Shown piece by piece: positions 33,076 through 42,172 of a stretch of DNA of 61,898 nucleotides. Below the pieces are notes generated by a model, which saw only the letters and a list, made by a program, of their open reading frames with translations, had not been told where the DNA came from and searched no databases. Numbering within the stretch: the stretch's first letter is position 1; every line of letters begins with the position of its first letter. The stretch lies in contig JALNXH010000020.1 of NCBI GenBank assembly GCA_023230455.1, positions 1 through 61,898 of the forward strand. The letters are read 5' to 3'. The translations under genes and the position numbers were made by a program. Source of the DNA: Rhodocyclaceae bacterium. Lineage in GTDB: Bacteria > Pseudomonadota > Gammaproteobacteria > Burkholderiales > Rhodocyclaceae.

Positions 33076-33714
33076 ATGACACAGAAGGCCCATCGCACCA
33101 GCTGGTACGAACGCAATGTATTGCCATATGTGATCGATGCCGGATGCGGCATGAAACCGTTCCACCAGCAGCGCCAGAAGGTGGTGCCGCACGCGGCGGG
33201 GCATGTCCTGGAAATCGGCATCGGTACCGGCCTCAACCTGGAACATTACGACAAGGCGCGGGTAAACAAAGTCATTGGTCTCGACCCCGGAACCGAAATG
33301 CATCCGATGGCGCAAAAGCGCATGAAGAAAGCCGGACTGCCGGTGGAACTGGTCGGTCTGTCGGCGGAGACGATTCCGTTTGACGAAGCCACCTTTGATT
33401 CGGTGGTCGTCACCTACTCTTTGTGCACCATCCCCGACCCCGTCGCCGCGCTGAAGGAAATGCGCCGGGTGCTGAAGCGCGAGGGAAAGCTGCTGTTCTG
33501 TGAGCACGGGCTGTCGCCCGATCATTCCGCCCGCCGCTGGCAGGACCGCCTCACTCCGCTATGGATCAAGCTGTTCGGCGGCTGCCACCTGAACCGCGAC
33601 ATCCCCGCCCTGCTGGGCGCAGCCGGCTTCCGCTGCGACGACCTGCAAACCATGTACCTGCCCGGACCGCGCCCGATCACTTACAACTACTGGGGCACAG
33701 CGGTCGCGGATTAA
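33076..33714 (+). CDS. Class I SAM-dependent methyltransferase
   Basis: 212 residues with motif I V-L-E-I-G-I-G-T-G, an acidic L-D-P-G end of strand 2 and F-D-S-V-V-V-T-Y-S-L-C-T-I-P at motif IV. The organisation resembles UbiE/METTL7-like small-molecule methyltransferases. The start has AAAGGAG. Substrate unknown. It shares direction with the regulator upstream (121-base gap) and the hydrolase downstream. Confidence 0.87.
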   Translation: MTQKAHRTSWYERNVLPYVIDAGCGMKPFHQQRQKVVPHAAGHVLEIGIGTGLNLEHYDKARVNKVIGLDPGTEMHPMAQKRMKKAGLPVELVGLSAETIPFDEATFDSVVVTYSLCTIPDPVAALKEMRRVLKREGKLLFCEHGLSPDHSARRWQDRLTPLWIKLFGGCHLNRDIPALLGAAGFRCDDLQTMYLPGPRPITYNYWGTAVAD

Positions 33715-33728
33715 GGCGGGCAAGCTTC

Positions 33729-34625
33729 ATGATAGGCAGGGGCGGCCGTAAAAAACCGTGGCATTCCCTATCAAGCGCTGGAGTAATAGCAGTGGTTCGA
33801 ACCTTGGGCACGCATGCGGCATTCGTCGTCGCCTTCGTAATGACGCTTTTTTTCACGGCGACCGTTCAAACGGCGATGGTCCAATCGCTGCCGCGTATCG
33901 GCATCGTCGTCATGCATGGCAAGGGCGGCGCACCGACGAAATTCGTCGCCGAGTTGGTCGCATCGCTCGAAGCGAAGGGCTATCTGGTCGCCAATCTGGA
34001 AATGCCCTGGTCGGGACGGCGCGATTACGATGCGACGGTCGCCGAGGCGGACAAGGAGGTCGAGTCGGCGCTCGACACGTTGCGCGCCACAGGCGCGACA
34101 CGGCTGTTCGTCGCCGGACACAGCCAAGGTGGACTGTTCGCTCTGCATTTCGGCGGCAAGCATGCAGTGGACGGCATCATCGCGATGGCTCCGGGCGGCA
34201 ACGTCGGCGGCGCAATCGTCCGCGAGAAGCTCGGCGAATCGGTGGAACACGCGCGCAAACTGATCGCTGCGGGCCAAGGCAACGAGAAAGCGCGGTTTCT
34301 CGACTTCGAAAGCTCACGCGGCACCTATCCGATTGTTTGCACTCCAGCCGCTTACCTCGACTGGTTCGATCCAGACGGCGCAATGAACCAGTCGCTTGCC
34401 GTGAGAAACGTGAATTCGCGGATTCCGGTGCTGTTCGTCGCTCCAAAGGGCGACTATCCGGGGCTGCGCAAAGTCAAACAGGCCATGTTCGATGCCCTGC
34501 CACCGCATCCGCTGACCCGGCTTCACGAGCCGGACTCAAGCCACCTCGGCGCGCCGTCTGCGGCGCTCGACGAAATCCTGCGCTGGACCGCCGAGGTAGC
34601 CGCTCAGTCAAGCCGACGCCCCTAA
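33729..34625 (+). CDS. Alpha/beta-hydrolase with N-terminal membrane anchor
   Basis: 298 residues. A hydrophobic segment (about 25-48, F-V-V-A-F-V-M-T-L-F-F) acts as signal or anchor. The hydrolase core has the nucleophile elbow G-H-S-Q-G-G, an early V-V-M-H-G-K-G-G oxyanion region and a late D-S-S-H-L-G histidine. It is probably periplasmic. The ATG at 33729 is 15 bases after the methyltransferase stop; a shorter start at GTG 33791 is possible. Substrate unknown. Confidence 0.8.
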   Translation: MIGRGGRKKPWHSLSSAGVIAVVRTLGTHAAFVVAFVMTLFFTATVQTAMVQSLPRIGIVVMHGKGGAPTKFVAELVASLEAKGYLVANLEMPWSGRRDYDATVAEADKEVESALDTLRATGATRLFVAGHSQGGLFALHFGGKHAVDGIIAMAPGGNVGGAIVREKLGESVEHARKLIAAGQGNEKARFLDFESSRGTYPIVCTPAAYLDWFDPDGAMNQSLAVRNVNSRIPVLFVAPKGDYPGLRKVKQAMFDALPPHPLTRLHEPDSSHLGAPSAALDEILRWTAEVAAQSSRRP

Positions 34626-35182
34626 ACCGGCAGGGTGATCGCCAGCAGAATTCCCCATGCCGCCAGCCCGGCGCCGAGCACTGTATGGACGATCGCCGGG
34701 GCGGCCTCGCTCTCGCGACGGCGGCAAAGAGCGTGGATGCCCTGGTAGGTCATGCCGCAGGCAGCGGCGAGGCCGAGCAGGGCAATGACAGCGCAAAACA
34801 GCAAATTGGGCACCAGCAGGCCAAGCGACGACAGCCACATCGGAATCGGCGTCAGTGCGGCCAGCAGGTAGGCGTCTCGAGCGTCGAGGGCCACCCGGTA
34901 GCTCGCGGCGACCTGCCGGATGAACCAGCCCATCCAGATGTAGGTGAGGATTTCGGCGAAGAAAAACACCGCGGCAAGGACGGCCCACGGCTTGGCGGCG
35001 AAACCGGGAACCAGTTCGTCGCCATAATGGGTACCGGCGAAGTACAGCATCGCCGGCGGCAGCAAGGCCAGGGGCAGGACGATGAAAGCGAACGCGCGCC
35101 CGACCGACGGATGCTCGGCGACCAGTTCGGGCCAACCTTCGCGGGAGGTTACCGCCATTTGCGGCAGGGACATGAGTTTCAT
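34622..35182 (-). CDS. Yip1-family (DUF1282-like) membrane protein
   Basis: 186 residues with five hydrophobic helices and the N-terminal pattern M-S-L-P-Q-M...G-W-P-E-L of bacterial Yip1-domain proteins. Function unknown. ATG 35182 has AAGGAG upstream. It is transcribed divergently from a MarR gene through an AT-rich gap with an inverted repeat, so it is a likely target of that regulator. The 3' end overlaps the convergent hydrolase by 4 bases. Confidence 0.78.
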   Translation of the reverse strand: MKLMSLPQMAVTSREGWPELVAEHPSVGRAFAFIVLPLALLPPAMLYFAGTHYGDELVPGFAAKPWAVLAAVFFFAEILTYIWMGWFIRQVAASYRVALDARDAYLLAALTPIPMWLSSLGLLVPNLLFCAVIALLGLAAACGMTYQGIHALCRRRESEAAPAIVHTVLGAGLAAWGILLAITLPV

Positions 35183-35240
35183 CGTGCTTCTCCTTGGGAG
35201 GCAGGCAACGCTCAGTGCGCAGAAAAGGTTACGCGTTAAT

Positions 35241-35259
35241 AATATCAATGAATGATATT
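35241..35259. promoter_or_regulatory. Inverted repeat, likely MarR operator
   Basis: AATATCA (35241-35247) and TGATATT (35253-35259) are separated by 5 bases in the 98-base divergent gap. Size and symmetry fit a MarR-family operator controlling both genes. Confidence 0.6.
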
Positions 35260-35280
35260 TTTTAGACGATGGGAATGGCG

Positions 35281-35694
35281 ATGTCAAGAAAACCGGCGGG
35301 GCAGAAAATTCCAGGCAAAGCCACTTACGAGCGGCTCTCGCATTTCCGCTACCGCCTGCGCTGCTTTCTGCGCGCCAGTGAAAAGCTGTGCCGCAGCCAC
35401 GGCATCACGCCGCTGCAATACCAGTTGCTGCTGCACGTGCGGGGGATTCCGGGACGCGACTGGGCGACCATCGGCGAACTGGCGGAACGGCTACAGGCCC
35501 ACCACCACGGCGTGGTGGTGCTGATCGACCGCTGCGAGAAGCTGGCGCTGGTCGAACGGCGGCCCAACACCGACGACCGCCGGGTGGTGGAAATCCACCT
35601 ACAGGCGGAGGGCGAAAAGCTGTTGGCCGCGCTGGCCGCCCTGCACCAGTCGGAACTGCAACTGCTGCGGGAGGAATTCAGCGCCCCGTGGTGA
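35281..35694 (+). CDS. MarR-family transcription regulator
   Basis: 137 residues with the winged helix of the family: L-Q-Y-Q-L-L-L-H-V, T-I-G-E-L-A-E-R-L and the wing E-R-R-P-N-T-D-D-R-R-V-V. Three in-frame ATGs exist (35269, 35275, 35281); the last has GGGA at proper distance. Likely regulates itself and the divergent Yip1-like gene. Confidence 0.88.
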   Translation: MSRKPAGQKIPGKATYERLSHFRYRLRCFLRASEKLCRSHGITPLQYQLLLHVRGIPGRDWATIGELAERLQAHHHGVVVLIDRCEKLALVERRPNTDDRRVVEIHLQAEGEKLLAALAALHQSELQLLREEFSAPW

Positions 35695-35718
35695 GCGCGG
35701 GCCGCGGCCGGCGGCGCG

Positions 35719-37563
35719 TCAATCGCGAGTGAGCTGGGCGTAGAGCAGCGGCAGCCGCGTGCTCAGTTCTTCCGGCCGGCGCACCAGCGCGTAGCCGTGG
35801 GCGCCGAACATGTGCGGCAGATAGCTGCCGCCTTCGCGGTCGATGGTGATGCAGAACGGGCGGATGCCCTTGGCGCGCGCTTCGATCAGGCTCATTCGGG
35901 TGTCCTCGATGCCGTAGCGGCCTTCGTAGAGATCGAGGTCGTGCGGTTTGCCGTCGGAGAGGATCAGCAGCAGGCGCTGGCGGTTCGGCTGGCGTTCGAG
36001 CAACGCGGTGCTGTGCCGGATCGCGGCGCCGAGCCGGGTGTAATAACCGGGCCGAATCGCCTGCACGCGACCGCGCGCCGCATCGTCGTAGCGGCCGGCG
36101 AACGTTTTCAATTCATGGAAGCGCACATGGCCGCGCTTCAGCGACGAGAAGCCGTAGAGCGCGAAGCGGTCGCCGGTGGCGCTGAGGGCTTCGGCGAACA
36201 GCATCAGGCTATCGCGGATGGTGTCGATCACCTTCTGCTCGTCGCAAGCCCAGGCATCGGTGGACAGCGAGAGGTCGGCCAGCATCAGACAGGACAGGTC
36301 GCGTTCGGTCTGATGCTGGGCAAGATAGAGGCCGCTGTCGTTGACCGCGCCGTTGCCGACACCGCCGCCGGTGCGCTGTTCGGCATAGTGCCGCACCCAG
36401 GCTTCGATGTCGGGCTCGACGCCCTCGGGCTGGCCCTTGAGCCAGCGCCGCTCCGGCGCCAGCGCGGCGAACTGGCTGCGCAACCGCCGCGCCTGCGGCC
36501 GCAACCGCTCCGGCAGCGCCACGGCCTCGGCATTGCGCGCCGTCATCGGTTGCAGGCGGCAGTAATCGGGACGCAGCGCATTGCGCCGGTAGTCCCATTC
36601 GGGCAGCGGCAGGCCGGGGCCGAGCGGCAGATCATCCTCCGCCGCGGCGGGGAGATCGAGATCGAAGCGGATGCGCGAAGCCACGCGTTGGTTGTCCTGC
36701 GCCACGCTCAGCGTATCGAGGTTGTCCGCAGCGCGGGCGGCGTCGGGGTCGGGATCGTCGTCGAGGGAACGGTTAACCTTCACGTACTCGGCCCAGGAGA
36801 GCAGGCTCTCGGCGCGGAAGACCATCAGCAGGCCGTGCTTCTCGCCCGGCATTTCGGTGCGCTCGGCGGCATGGCGGCCGGGCGCATCCTGCGTCGGCGC
36901 GTTTTCGCTGGACTCCTGGTGTTCGGCCCGCCGCGTCGGCGTCGCATCCGGCGCCGGATACAGCCATAGCGGCACCGGCTGCAGCGGCCGTGCACCGTGC
37001 CGTAGCGGCGGCAGTTCGACAACGCTGCCCGGCTCCGCCAGCGCGGCGCGCACGGCGACTTCCTGCGCCGCCTCGGCGGCCGACAGGCACGCGGGCAGCG
37101 GGCGCAGTTCAAGACAGGCGGCGAGCAGGCGACGGTAGCGCGCTTCGAGACCCGGAAAGCGCGCCAGTGCCACCGCCGTGGCGCGTTGGTTGCGCACGAT
37201 CCAGGCCTCGCCGTTGGGCACGTCGTGGGCGGCGAGCGCGGCGAGCCAGAGATAGAGATCGCGGTTCAGCGCCGGCTCGGCAAACAGCGCGATGCGCGGC
37301 GGCAGGCGCAGCGCATGCTGGTCGAGCGCGGCGAGGTGGGTCTTCAGGCCGCTGCCGGCGATCCGCGCCAGCAGCGAACGACGGGCGCCGTGGCGACGGG
37401 CCGTGGCGTCCTGCAGCCGCACGCCCGGGTCGCCGCCGAGGCCGCGAAAGACGATGCCGAGGGTCTTTTCCATCTCGCCCAAAGTCACTGCCGCGGCGGC
37501 ATGCTCGTTGCTCGCCGCGCGAGTGATGAGCTTGTCCCAGAGGCCGCCGACCCACTCTTCCAT
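35719..37563 (-). CDS. norD: Nitric oxide reductase activation protein NorD
   Basis: 614 residues. The C-terminal von Willebrand A domain (about 420-610) carries the MIDAS motif D-L-S-L-S and later L-S-D-G-K-P-H-D. With the AAA+ protein NorQ it inserts or activates metal in the heme-copper NO reductase. The start at 37563 shares one base with the upstream stop (TGATG). It is the last gene of the norE-F-Q cluster; the catalytic norCB genes are not here. Confidence 0.92.
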   Translation of the reverse strand: MEEWVGGLWDKLITRAASNEHAAAAVTLGEMEKTLGIVFRGLGGDPGVRLQDATARRHGARRSLLARIAGSGLKTHLAALDQHALRLPPRIALFAEPALNRDLYLWLAALAAHDVPNGEAWIVRNQRATAVALARFPGLEARYRRLLAACLELRPLPACLSAAEAAQEVAVRAALAEPGSVVELPPLRHGARPLQPVPLWLYPAPDATPTRRAEHQESSENAPTQDAPGRHAAERTEMPGEKHGLLMVFRAESLLSWAEYVKVNRSLDDDPDPDAARAADNLDTLSVAQDNQRVASRIRFDLDLPAAAEDDLPLGPGLPLPEWDYRRNALRPDYCRLQPMTARNAEAVALPERLRPQARRLRSQFAALAPERRWLKGQPEGVEPDIEAWVRHYAEQRTGGGVGNGAVNDSGLYLAQHQTERDLSCLMLADLSLSTDAWACDEQKVIDTIRDSLMLFAEALSATGDRFALYGFSSLKRGHVRFHELKTFAGRYDDAARGRVQAIRPGYYTRLGAAIRHSTALLERQPNRQRLLLILSDGKPHDLDLYEGRYGIEDTRMSLIEARAKGIRPFCITIDREGGSYLPHMFGAHGYALVRRPEELSTRLPLLYAQLTRD

Positions 37564-38585
37564 CAGTCGCGCTCCCCGGTCAGGCTGACCTGTGCTTCGT
37601 TGCGCCGCGCTTCGTCCTTGTCCACCCAGCGCAGCAGGCCGCTGCGGCCCTGCGCTGCCTGCACCGTGGCGCAGGCAGCGATGCACTGGGTGCATTGGGT
37701 GCAGGTGAACATCTTCACCTTCTGCGTCCGCGGCCGCAGCCGCATCGGGCAGACGCCTTCGCAGGCCGCATGCTCCGGCCCACCGGCGGCATAGCAGGCG
37801 GCACAATCGGCCGCCCGTTCGCGGCGGAAGCCGACCACCATGGCGTCACGGTTGGCCATCCAGGCCAGACTCTGGAACACGCCGACGGCGCAGCCGAAGC
37901 GGCAGAAGAGATGGCGGGCGAAGAGGAACTCGATGCTCAGCACAGCCGTCGCCGCGGAGAGAAAGATCGCCTGATTGCGCGTCGGGCTGAGTTGCAGCAG
38001 GTTGCCATATACCTCGGCCGGCGGCAGCAGATAGGTCAGCAGCACCACCGCCCAGAGGCTCGCGAAAGCGACGGCGAACAGCACGGTGGGAATCCACCAC
38101 AGCGGGTGCTGCGGCAGCGGCGAGCCGTCGGCGCGGCGCGGCGGGATCGGCTGGCGGTCCCATACGCTCTGTCGGCCGCTGGCGCGGCGCATCAGCTGGT
38201 TGATGGTTTCCACCGCTGAAAAATGCGGGCAGAGCCAGCCGCAATACAGCCGCCCCCAGCGCCAGGCGGCATAGATGAAGGCGCCGCCGCCGAGCAGGAG
38301 GGGCAGGAAAAGACGCACAAGAATGCCGAGCCCGGTGGCCGTGCCGCCGCCCGGCGTGGCCGAGAAATCGTCGATGCCGAGGCGCCAAGGAAAGGTCAGC
38401 AGCCAGGCGTGGCCGCTGGTCAGATCGAAGCGGAACAGATCGAACACCGGCGCCAGCGCGAACAGCAGGAAGAAACCGATCTGCGTCAGGCTGCGCAGGT
38501 GCTGGCGTCCGGCCGGCGCGGCGGCGACGTTGCGGATCGGGATCACGCGCCGCGGCGTATTCGACGGCTGCGCCAGATCAGTCAT
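37563..38585 (-). CDS. Membrane 4Fe-4S protein of the nor cluster (CcoG/NapH-like)
   Basis: 340 residues with about five membrane helices. The first part has C-G-W-L-C-P-H (NapH/NosR/CcoG signature), then C-R-F-G-C-A, and the C-terminus has two ferredoxin-like cysteine groups (C-A-A-C...C-E-G-V-C-P and C-T-Q-C-T-Q-C-I-A-A-C). Probably an electron-transfer or metal-handling accessory to NO reductase assembly; CcoG relatives reduce copper for oxidase assembly. Overlaps its upstream neighbour by 8 bases and norD by one. Confidence 0.82.
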   Translation of the reverse strand: MTDLAQPSNTPRRVIPIRNVAAAPAGRQHLRSLTQIGFFLLFALAPVFDLFRFDLTSGHAWLLTFPWRLGIDDFSATPGGGTATGLGILVRLFLPLLLGGGAFIYAAWRWGRLYCGWLCPHFSAVETINQLMRRASGRQSVWDRQPIPPRRADGSPLPQHPLWWIPTVLFAVAFASLWAVVLLTYLLPPAEVYGNLLQLSPTRNQAIFLSAATAVLSIEFLFARHLFCRFGCAVGVFQSLAWMANRDAMVVGFRRERAADCAACYAAGGPEHAACEGVCPMRLRPRTQKVKMFTCTQCTQCIAACATVQAAQGRSGLLRWVDKDEARRNEAQVSLTGERD

Positions 38586-38976
38586 GGCCGACGCCGATCA
38601 GCGGATAGCGGTAAGGGCGCCCGGCCATCGCCTTGGCCAGGCCCAGGCAGCCGAAGACGATCAGCGCCGAGTGCACGCAGGTGAAGTAGAGGATCACCGC
38701 GACCCAGGTCCACTCCCAGTCGAGGCCGCCGCAAACGAGCATCGCAACGCTGGCGGAGACGATCAGCACGCCGCCCCAGAAGCTGACGTAGAAAGCCTGG
38801 TCGAGGTGGCAGCGGGCCAGCGCCGGGGCGCTGCGCCGATGTCGCAGCCAGAGCCAGGCCAGGACCGCGAAAGCGAGCGCGGGCGCGGCCATCAGGTTGA
38901 CCAGGAACAGGATCTCGGCCGCCACGGCCAGACCCTGCCCCGGCACCACCGCAGGGTCAGCGGCCGAAGCTGGCAA
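38578..38976 (-). CDS. DUF4870-like membrane protein in the nor cluster
   Basis: 132 residues with three membrane helices and the terminal G-R-P-Y-R-Y-P-L-I-G motif of DUF4870/Tic20-like proteins. It overlaps norQ by 20 bases and the iron-sulfur gene by 8, so it is firmly part of the operon. Role unknown; membrane assembly help is a guess. Confidence 0.75.
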   Translation of the reverse strand: MPASAADPAVVPGQGLAVAAEILFLVNLMAAPALAFAVLAWLWLRHRRSAPALARCHLDQAFYVSFWGGVLIVSASVAMLVCGGLDWEWTWVAVILYFTCVHSALIVFGCLGLAKAMAGRPYRYPLIGVGHD

Positions 38977-39757
38977 GGATCACCTCCATCAGCCCGGCGC
39001 AGACCTCGGGGTCGTCGCTGAGCGCTTCGGCGATGGCGGCGCGACAGGCGATCACCGGGTCCATGCCGTCGCGGATGAGGATCGCCGCATACACCAGCAA
39101 GCGCGTGCTGGCCGCCTCCTCCAGATCGACCCCCTTCAGCGCGCGCAGGCTCTGCGCGATGCCGACCAGGCGTTGCGCCAGCAGCGGATCGCAACCGGTT
39201 TCCGCGCAAAGGATGGCGTGCTCGCGTTCGGCGGCGGGGAAATCGAAACGTAGCGAGACGAAGCGCTGTCGCGTCGAGGGCTTCATGCCCTTGAGGAAAT
39301 TCTGGTAGCCGGGGTTGTAGGACACCACCAGCATGAAGCTGTCCGGCGCATGCAGCCGTTCGCCGGTACGGTCGATCGGCAGTTCGCGGCGATGGTCTGC
39401 CAGCGGATGGATCACCACGGTGGTGTCCTTGCGCGCCTCGACCACCTCGTCCAGATAGCAAATACCGCCGCTGCGCACCGCGCGCGTAAGCGGGCCGTCG
39501 CACCAGACCGTGGCGCCGTCCTGGATCAAGTGGCGGCCGACCAGATCGGCGGCGGTCAGGTCGTCGTGGCAGGCAACGGTGAACAACGGCAGTCCGAGGC
39601 GCGCCGCCATATGGGTGACAAAGCGCGTCTTGCCGACGCCGGTGGGACCCTTGATTAGCATCGGCAGACGGTTGCGCCAGGCCTGCTCGAACAATCCCAC
39701 CTCCTCGCCCACCGGCTCGTAGTAGGGCAGGCCGCTTGTCGTCGCTTGCATGTCCAT
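38957..39757 (-). CDS. norQ: Nitric oxide reductase activation ATPase NorQ
   Basis: 266 residues of the MoxR-type AAA+ family: Walker A G-P-T-G-V-G-K-T-R-F near 37, Walker B I-C-Y-L-D-E-V and sensor N-P-G-Y-Q-N. It works with NorD to complete NO reductase. The start at 39757 has AAAGGA and shares one base with the norF stop (TGATG). Confidence 0.93.
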   Translation of the reverse strand: MDMQATTSGLPYYEPVGEEVGLFEQAWRNRLPMLIKGPTGVGKTRFVTHMAARLGLPLFTVACHDDLTAADLVGRHLIQDGATVWCDGPLTRAVRSGGICYLDEVVEARKDTTVVIHPLADHRRELPIDRTGERLHAPDSFMLVVSYNPGYQNFLKGMKPSTRQRFVSLRFDFPAAEREHAILCAETGCDPLLAQRLVGIAQSLRALKGVDLEEAASTRLLVYAAILIRDGMDPVIACRAAIAEALSDDPEVCAGLMEVILASFGR

Positions 39758-40026
39758 CACAGTCCTTTCCAGTAGGCAGCCATGTTCGCCGCCAGGGCCA
39801 CCACCAGCCAGCCGATCACCGTCGCCTGCCAGAGCAGGCTGACGCCGCGCAGAGCCATGAATTCGCGGATCACCAGCACGCCCTTGACCGCCGCAATCGC
39901 CAAGATGGCGGTCACCGCCTGCGGGCCGGCGTGACCGCTTTCGCCCAGCCACCAGGTGAAGCCGGTGCCCGCCAGCAGCAGCACCCAGACGAAATCGAGT
40001 CCGCGGGAGGAATATTGTCCGTTCAT
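39757..40026 (-). CDS. norF: NorF, small membrane protein
   Basis: 89 residues with three membrane helices and the L-V-I-R-E-F-M motif seen in NorF and cytochrome oxidase subunit IV-like proteins. Coupled to norE by ATGA and to norQ by TGATG. An accessory of NO reductase expression or assembly. Confidence 0.82.
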   Translation of the reverse strand: MNGQYSSRGLDFVWVLLLAGTGFTWWLGESGHAGPQAVTAILAIAAVKGVLVIREFMALRGVSLLWQATVIGWLVVALAANMAAYWKGL

Positions 40027-40613
40027 CGCATCACATACACCAGAGGAAAAAGAACGATCCACACCAGGTCGACCATATGCCAGTAGCTGGCCCCGGTCTC
40101 CATGCCATGGTGGTCGGCGGAGGAATAGCCGCCCTGTCGCGTCTTCCACCAGACGGCAGCCAGGATCACCATGCCGAGCAGCACGTGCATGAAGTGGAAG
40201 AAGGTCAGCGACAGGTAGAACATGTAGAACAGGTTGGTATCGAGATTGACCCCCTGCTCGAACTTGACCTGATATTCGAAGCCCTTCACCACCAGGAAGC
40301 CCAACCCGGCCAGAATGCCGCAGGCCAGCCAGCGTGCGCTGAGTGCGGAAGCGTCGCGCCTGATTGCCGCCACAGCGCGCGCCACACACCAGCTGCCGGT
40401 GACCAGCAGCACCGTGTTGGCGGCGCCGGCGTTGCGGTCGAGGGTGAGCTGCATCTGGTCGAACAACTCGCGGTGCTTCATCCGCGCGACGCCATAGATC
40501 ACGAACATCACGCCGAAGGCGAGCAGTTCGGCGAGGATGAAAACCCAGATCGCCAGATCGCCCGGCGGATAGGGACGCAGCGATTGCGGGGCGGTGGCTT
40601 GCAAGGTGGTCAT
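40023..40613 (-). CDS. norE: NorE, cytochrome c oxidase subunit III-like
   Basis: 196 residues, five membrane helices, homologous to heme-copper oxidase subunit III (P-G-D-L-A-I-W-V-F-I-L-A-E, F-H-F-M-H-V-L-L-G, E-T-G-A-S-Y-W-H-M-V-D-L-V-W-I). In denitrifiers NorE improves NO reductase activity but is not catalytic. It heads the cluster, and upstream lies ffh, not norCB. Confidence 0.9.
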   Translation of the reverse strand: MTTLQATAPQSLRPYPPGDLAIWVFILAELLAFGVMFVIYGVARMKHRELFDQMQLTLDRNAGAANTVLLVTGSWCVARAVAAIRRDASALSARWLACGILAGLGFLVVKGFEYQVKFEQGVNLDTNLFYMFYLSLTFFHFMHVLLGMVILAAVWWKTRQGGYSSADHHGMETGASYWHMVDLVWIVLFPLVYVMR

Positions 40614-40785
40614 GCCGCCATGGTGCCGGCTGACGCCGCCACGCGCCTTGATTCAGGCGAAGAAAATGCGACCGCCTATAACCTTGTCATTGGCGCGTGC
40701 TCTTCAGGGAAACACCGATCAAGCCGTTCATATCGAACCAGTCGAAGGGCTCGAACGGGAGCGATTGTTCCCCTCAGGTGGATGC

Positions 40786-42141
40786 TCAGCGCATCCCGGG
40801 CAGCATCCCCTTCATCCCGCGCATCATCTTGGCCATGCCGCCCTTGGAGAATTGCTTCATGACTTTCTGCGTCTGCTCGAACTGGTTGAGCAGACGATTC
40901 ACTTCCTGCACCTGGACGCCGGCCCCGGTGGCAATGCGCCGCTTGCGGGAGGCCTTGATGAGCTCCGGCTTACTGCGTTCCAGCGGTGTCATCGAGTTGA
41001 TGATGCCCTCGATTCGACGGATCGACTTTTCCTCCACGGCGCCCCCGGCCTGCTGCGCCATGGCGCCGAACTGTGCCGGCAGCTTGTCGAGCAGACTGGA
41101 AATACCGCCCATATTGCGCATCTGGGCGATCTGGTCCTTGAAGTCGTTGAGATCGAAGCCCTTGCCGGACTTCATTTTCTGCATGAAGTCCTTGGCCTTG
41201 TCCTGATCGACGTTGCGCTGCGCTTCCTCAACCAGGCCGAGAATGTCGCCCATGCCGAGGATGCGCGAGGCCATTCGTTCGGGATGGAACTCCTCCAGCC
41301 CGGTAAGTTTTTCGCCAACGCCGGCAAACTTGAGCGGCTTTCCGGTGACATGACGCACCGAGAGCGCAGCGCCGCCACGCGAATCGCCGTCGAGCTTGGT
41401 CAGGATCACACCGGTCAGCGGAAGCGCGTCGTTGAAGGCCTTCGCGGTATTGACGGCATCCTGGCCGAGCATGGCGTCGACCACGAACAGACATTCGATC
41501 GGCTGAAGCTGGGCATGCAGCGCCTTGATCTCGGCCATCATCGCCGCGTCGATCGCCAATCGGCCGGCGGTATCGACAAACAGCACGTCGTAGTAATGCT
41601 TCTTGGCGTAGTCGAGCGCGGCGGCGGCAATCTCGGCGGGATCCTGGTCCCCCGAAGAAGGGAAAAAATCGATGCCGGCCTGCTGCGAGACCGCTTTCAA
41701 CTGTTCGATGGCCGCCGGGCGGTAGACGTCGCAACTAACGGCCAGCACTTTCTTCTTCTGCCGTTCCTTCAACCATTTACCCAGTTTCGCCGTGGTGGTT
41801 GTTTTACCCGCTCCCTGCAAGCCGGACATCAGGATGACCGCCGGCGGCTGCGTCGCCAGATTCAACCCTGCCGACTGCCCGCCCATCAGTTCGGTCAGTT
41901 CGCGATGAACGACGCCGACCAGGGCCTGTCCCGGAGTCAGCGAGTCCAGGACTTCCTGCCCCACCGCCCGCTCCTTCACCCGGGCGATGAAGTCCTTGAC
42001 CACCGGCAACGCGACATCGGCTTCGAGCAACGCCATGCGGACTTCGCGAAGCATTTCACCGATATTGTCCTCGGTCAGGCGAGCCTGTCCGCGCAGGGTT
42101 TTGACGACCTTGGTAAGCCGTTGGGTCAGATTGTCGAGCAT
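40786..42141 (-). CDS. ffh: Signal recognition particle protein Ffh
   Basis: 451 residues: N domain, GTPase G domain (G-L-Q-G-A-G-K-T-T-T-T, D-T-A-G-R, T-K-L-D-G-D-S-R-G-G) and methionine-rich M domain binding 4.5S RNA and signal sequences, ending G-M-K-G-M-L-P-G-M. Directs inner-membrane proteins to FtsY/Sec. Divergent from the CcsA-like gene with only 31 bases between start codons, so its promoter must overlap the neighbour's coding region. Confidence 0.97.
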   Translation of the reverse strand: MLDNLTQRLTKVVKTLRGQARLTEDNIGEMLREVRMALLEADVALPVVKDFIARVKERAVGQEVLDSLTPGQALVGVVHRELTELMGGQSAGLNLATQPPAVILMSGLQGAGKTTTTAKLGKWLKERQKKKVLAVSCDVYRPAAIEQLKAVSQQAGIDFFPSSGDQDPAEIAAAALDYAKKHYYDVLFVDTAGRLAIDAAMMAEIKALHAQLQPIECLFVVDAMLGQDAVNTAKAFNDALPLTGVILTKLDGDSRGGAALSVRHVTGKPLKFAGVGEKLTGLEEFHPERMASRILGMGDILGLVEEAQRNVDQDKAKDFMQKMKSGKGFDLNDFKDQIAQMRNMGGISSLLDKLPAQFGAMAQQAGGAVEEKSIRRIEGIINSMTPLERSKPELIKASRKRRIATGAGVQVQEVNRLLNQFEQTQKVMKQFSKGGMAKMMRGMKGMLPGMR

Positions 42142-42172
42142 GGGAATATTGGGGTTGCGTTAGACTTACGCG

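Noticed and set aside
40630..40750. FNR-like half sites upstream of norE
   Set aside because: Only one half of each site matches (TTGAT or ATCAA), and the distance to a plausible -10 box is wrong. Anaerobic control of norE is likely but not shown by these bases.
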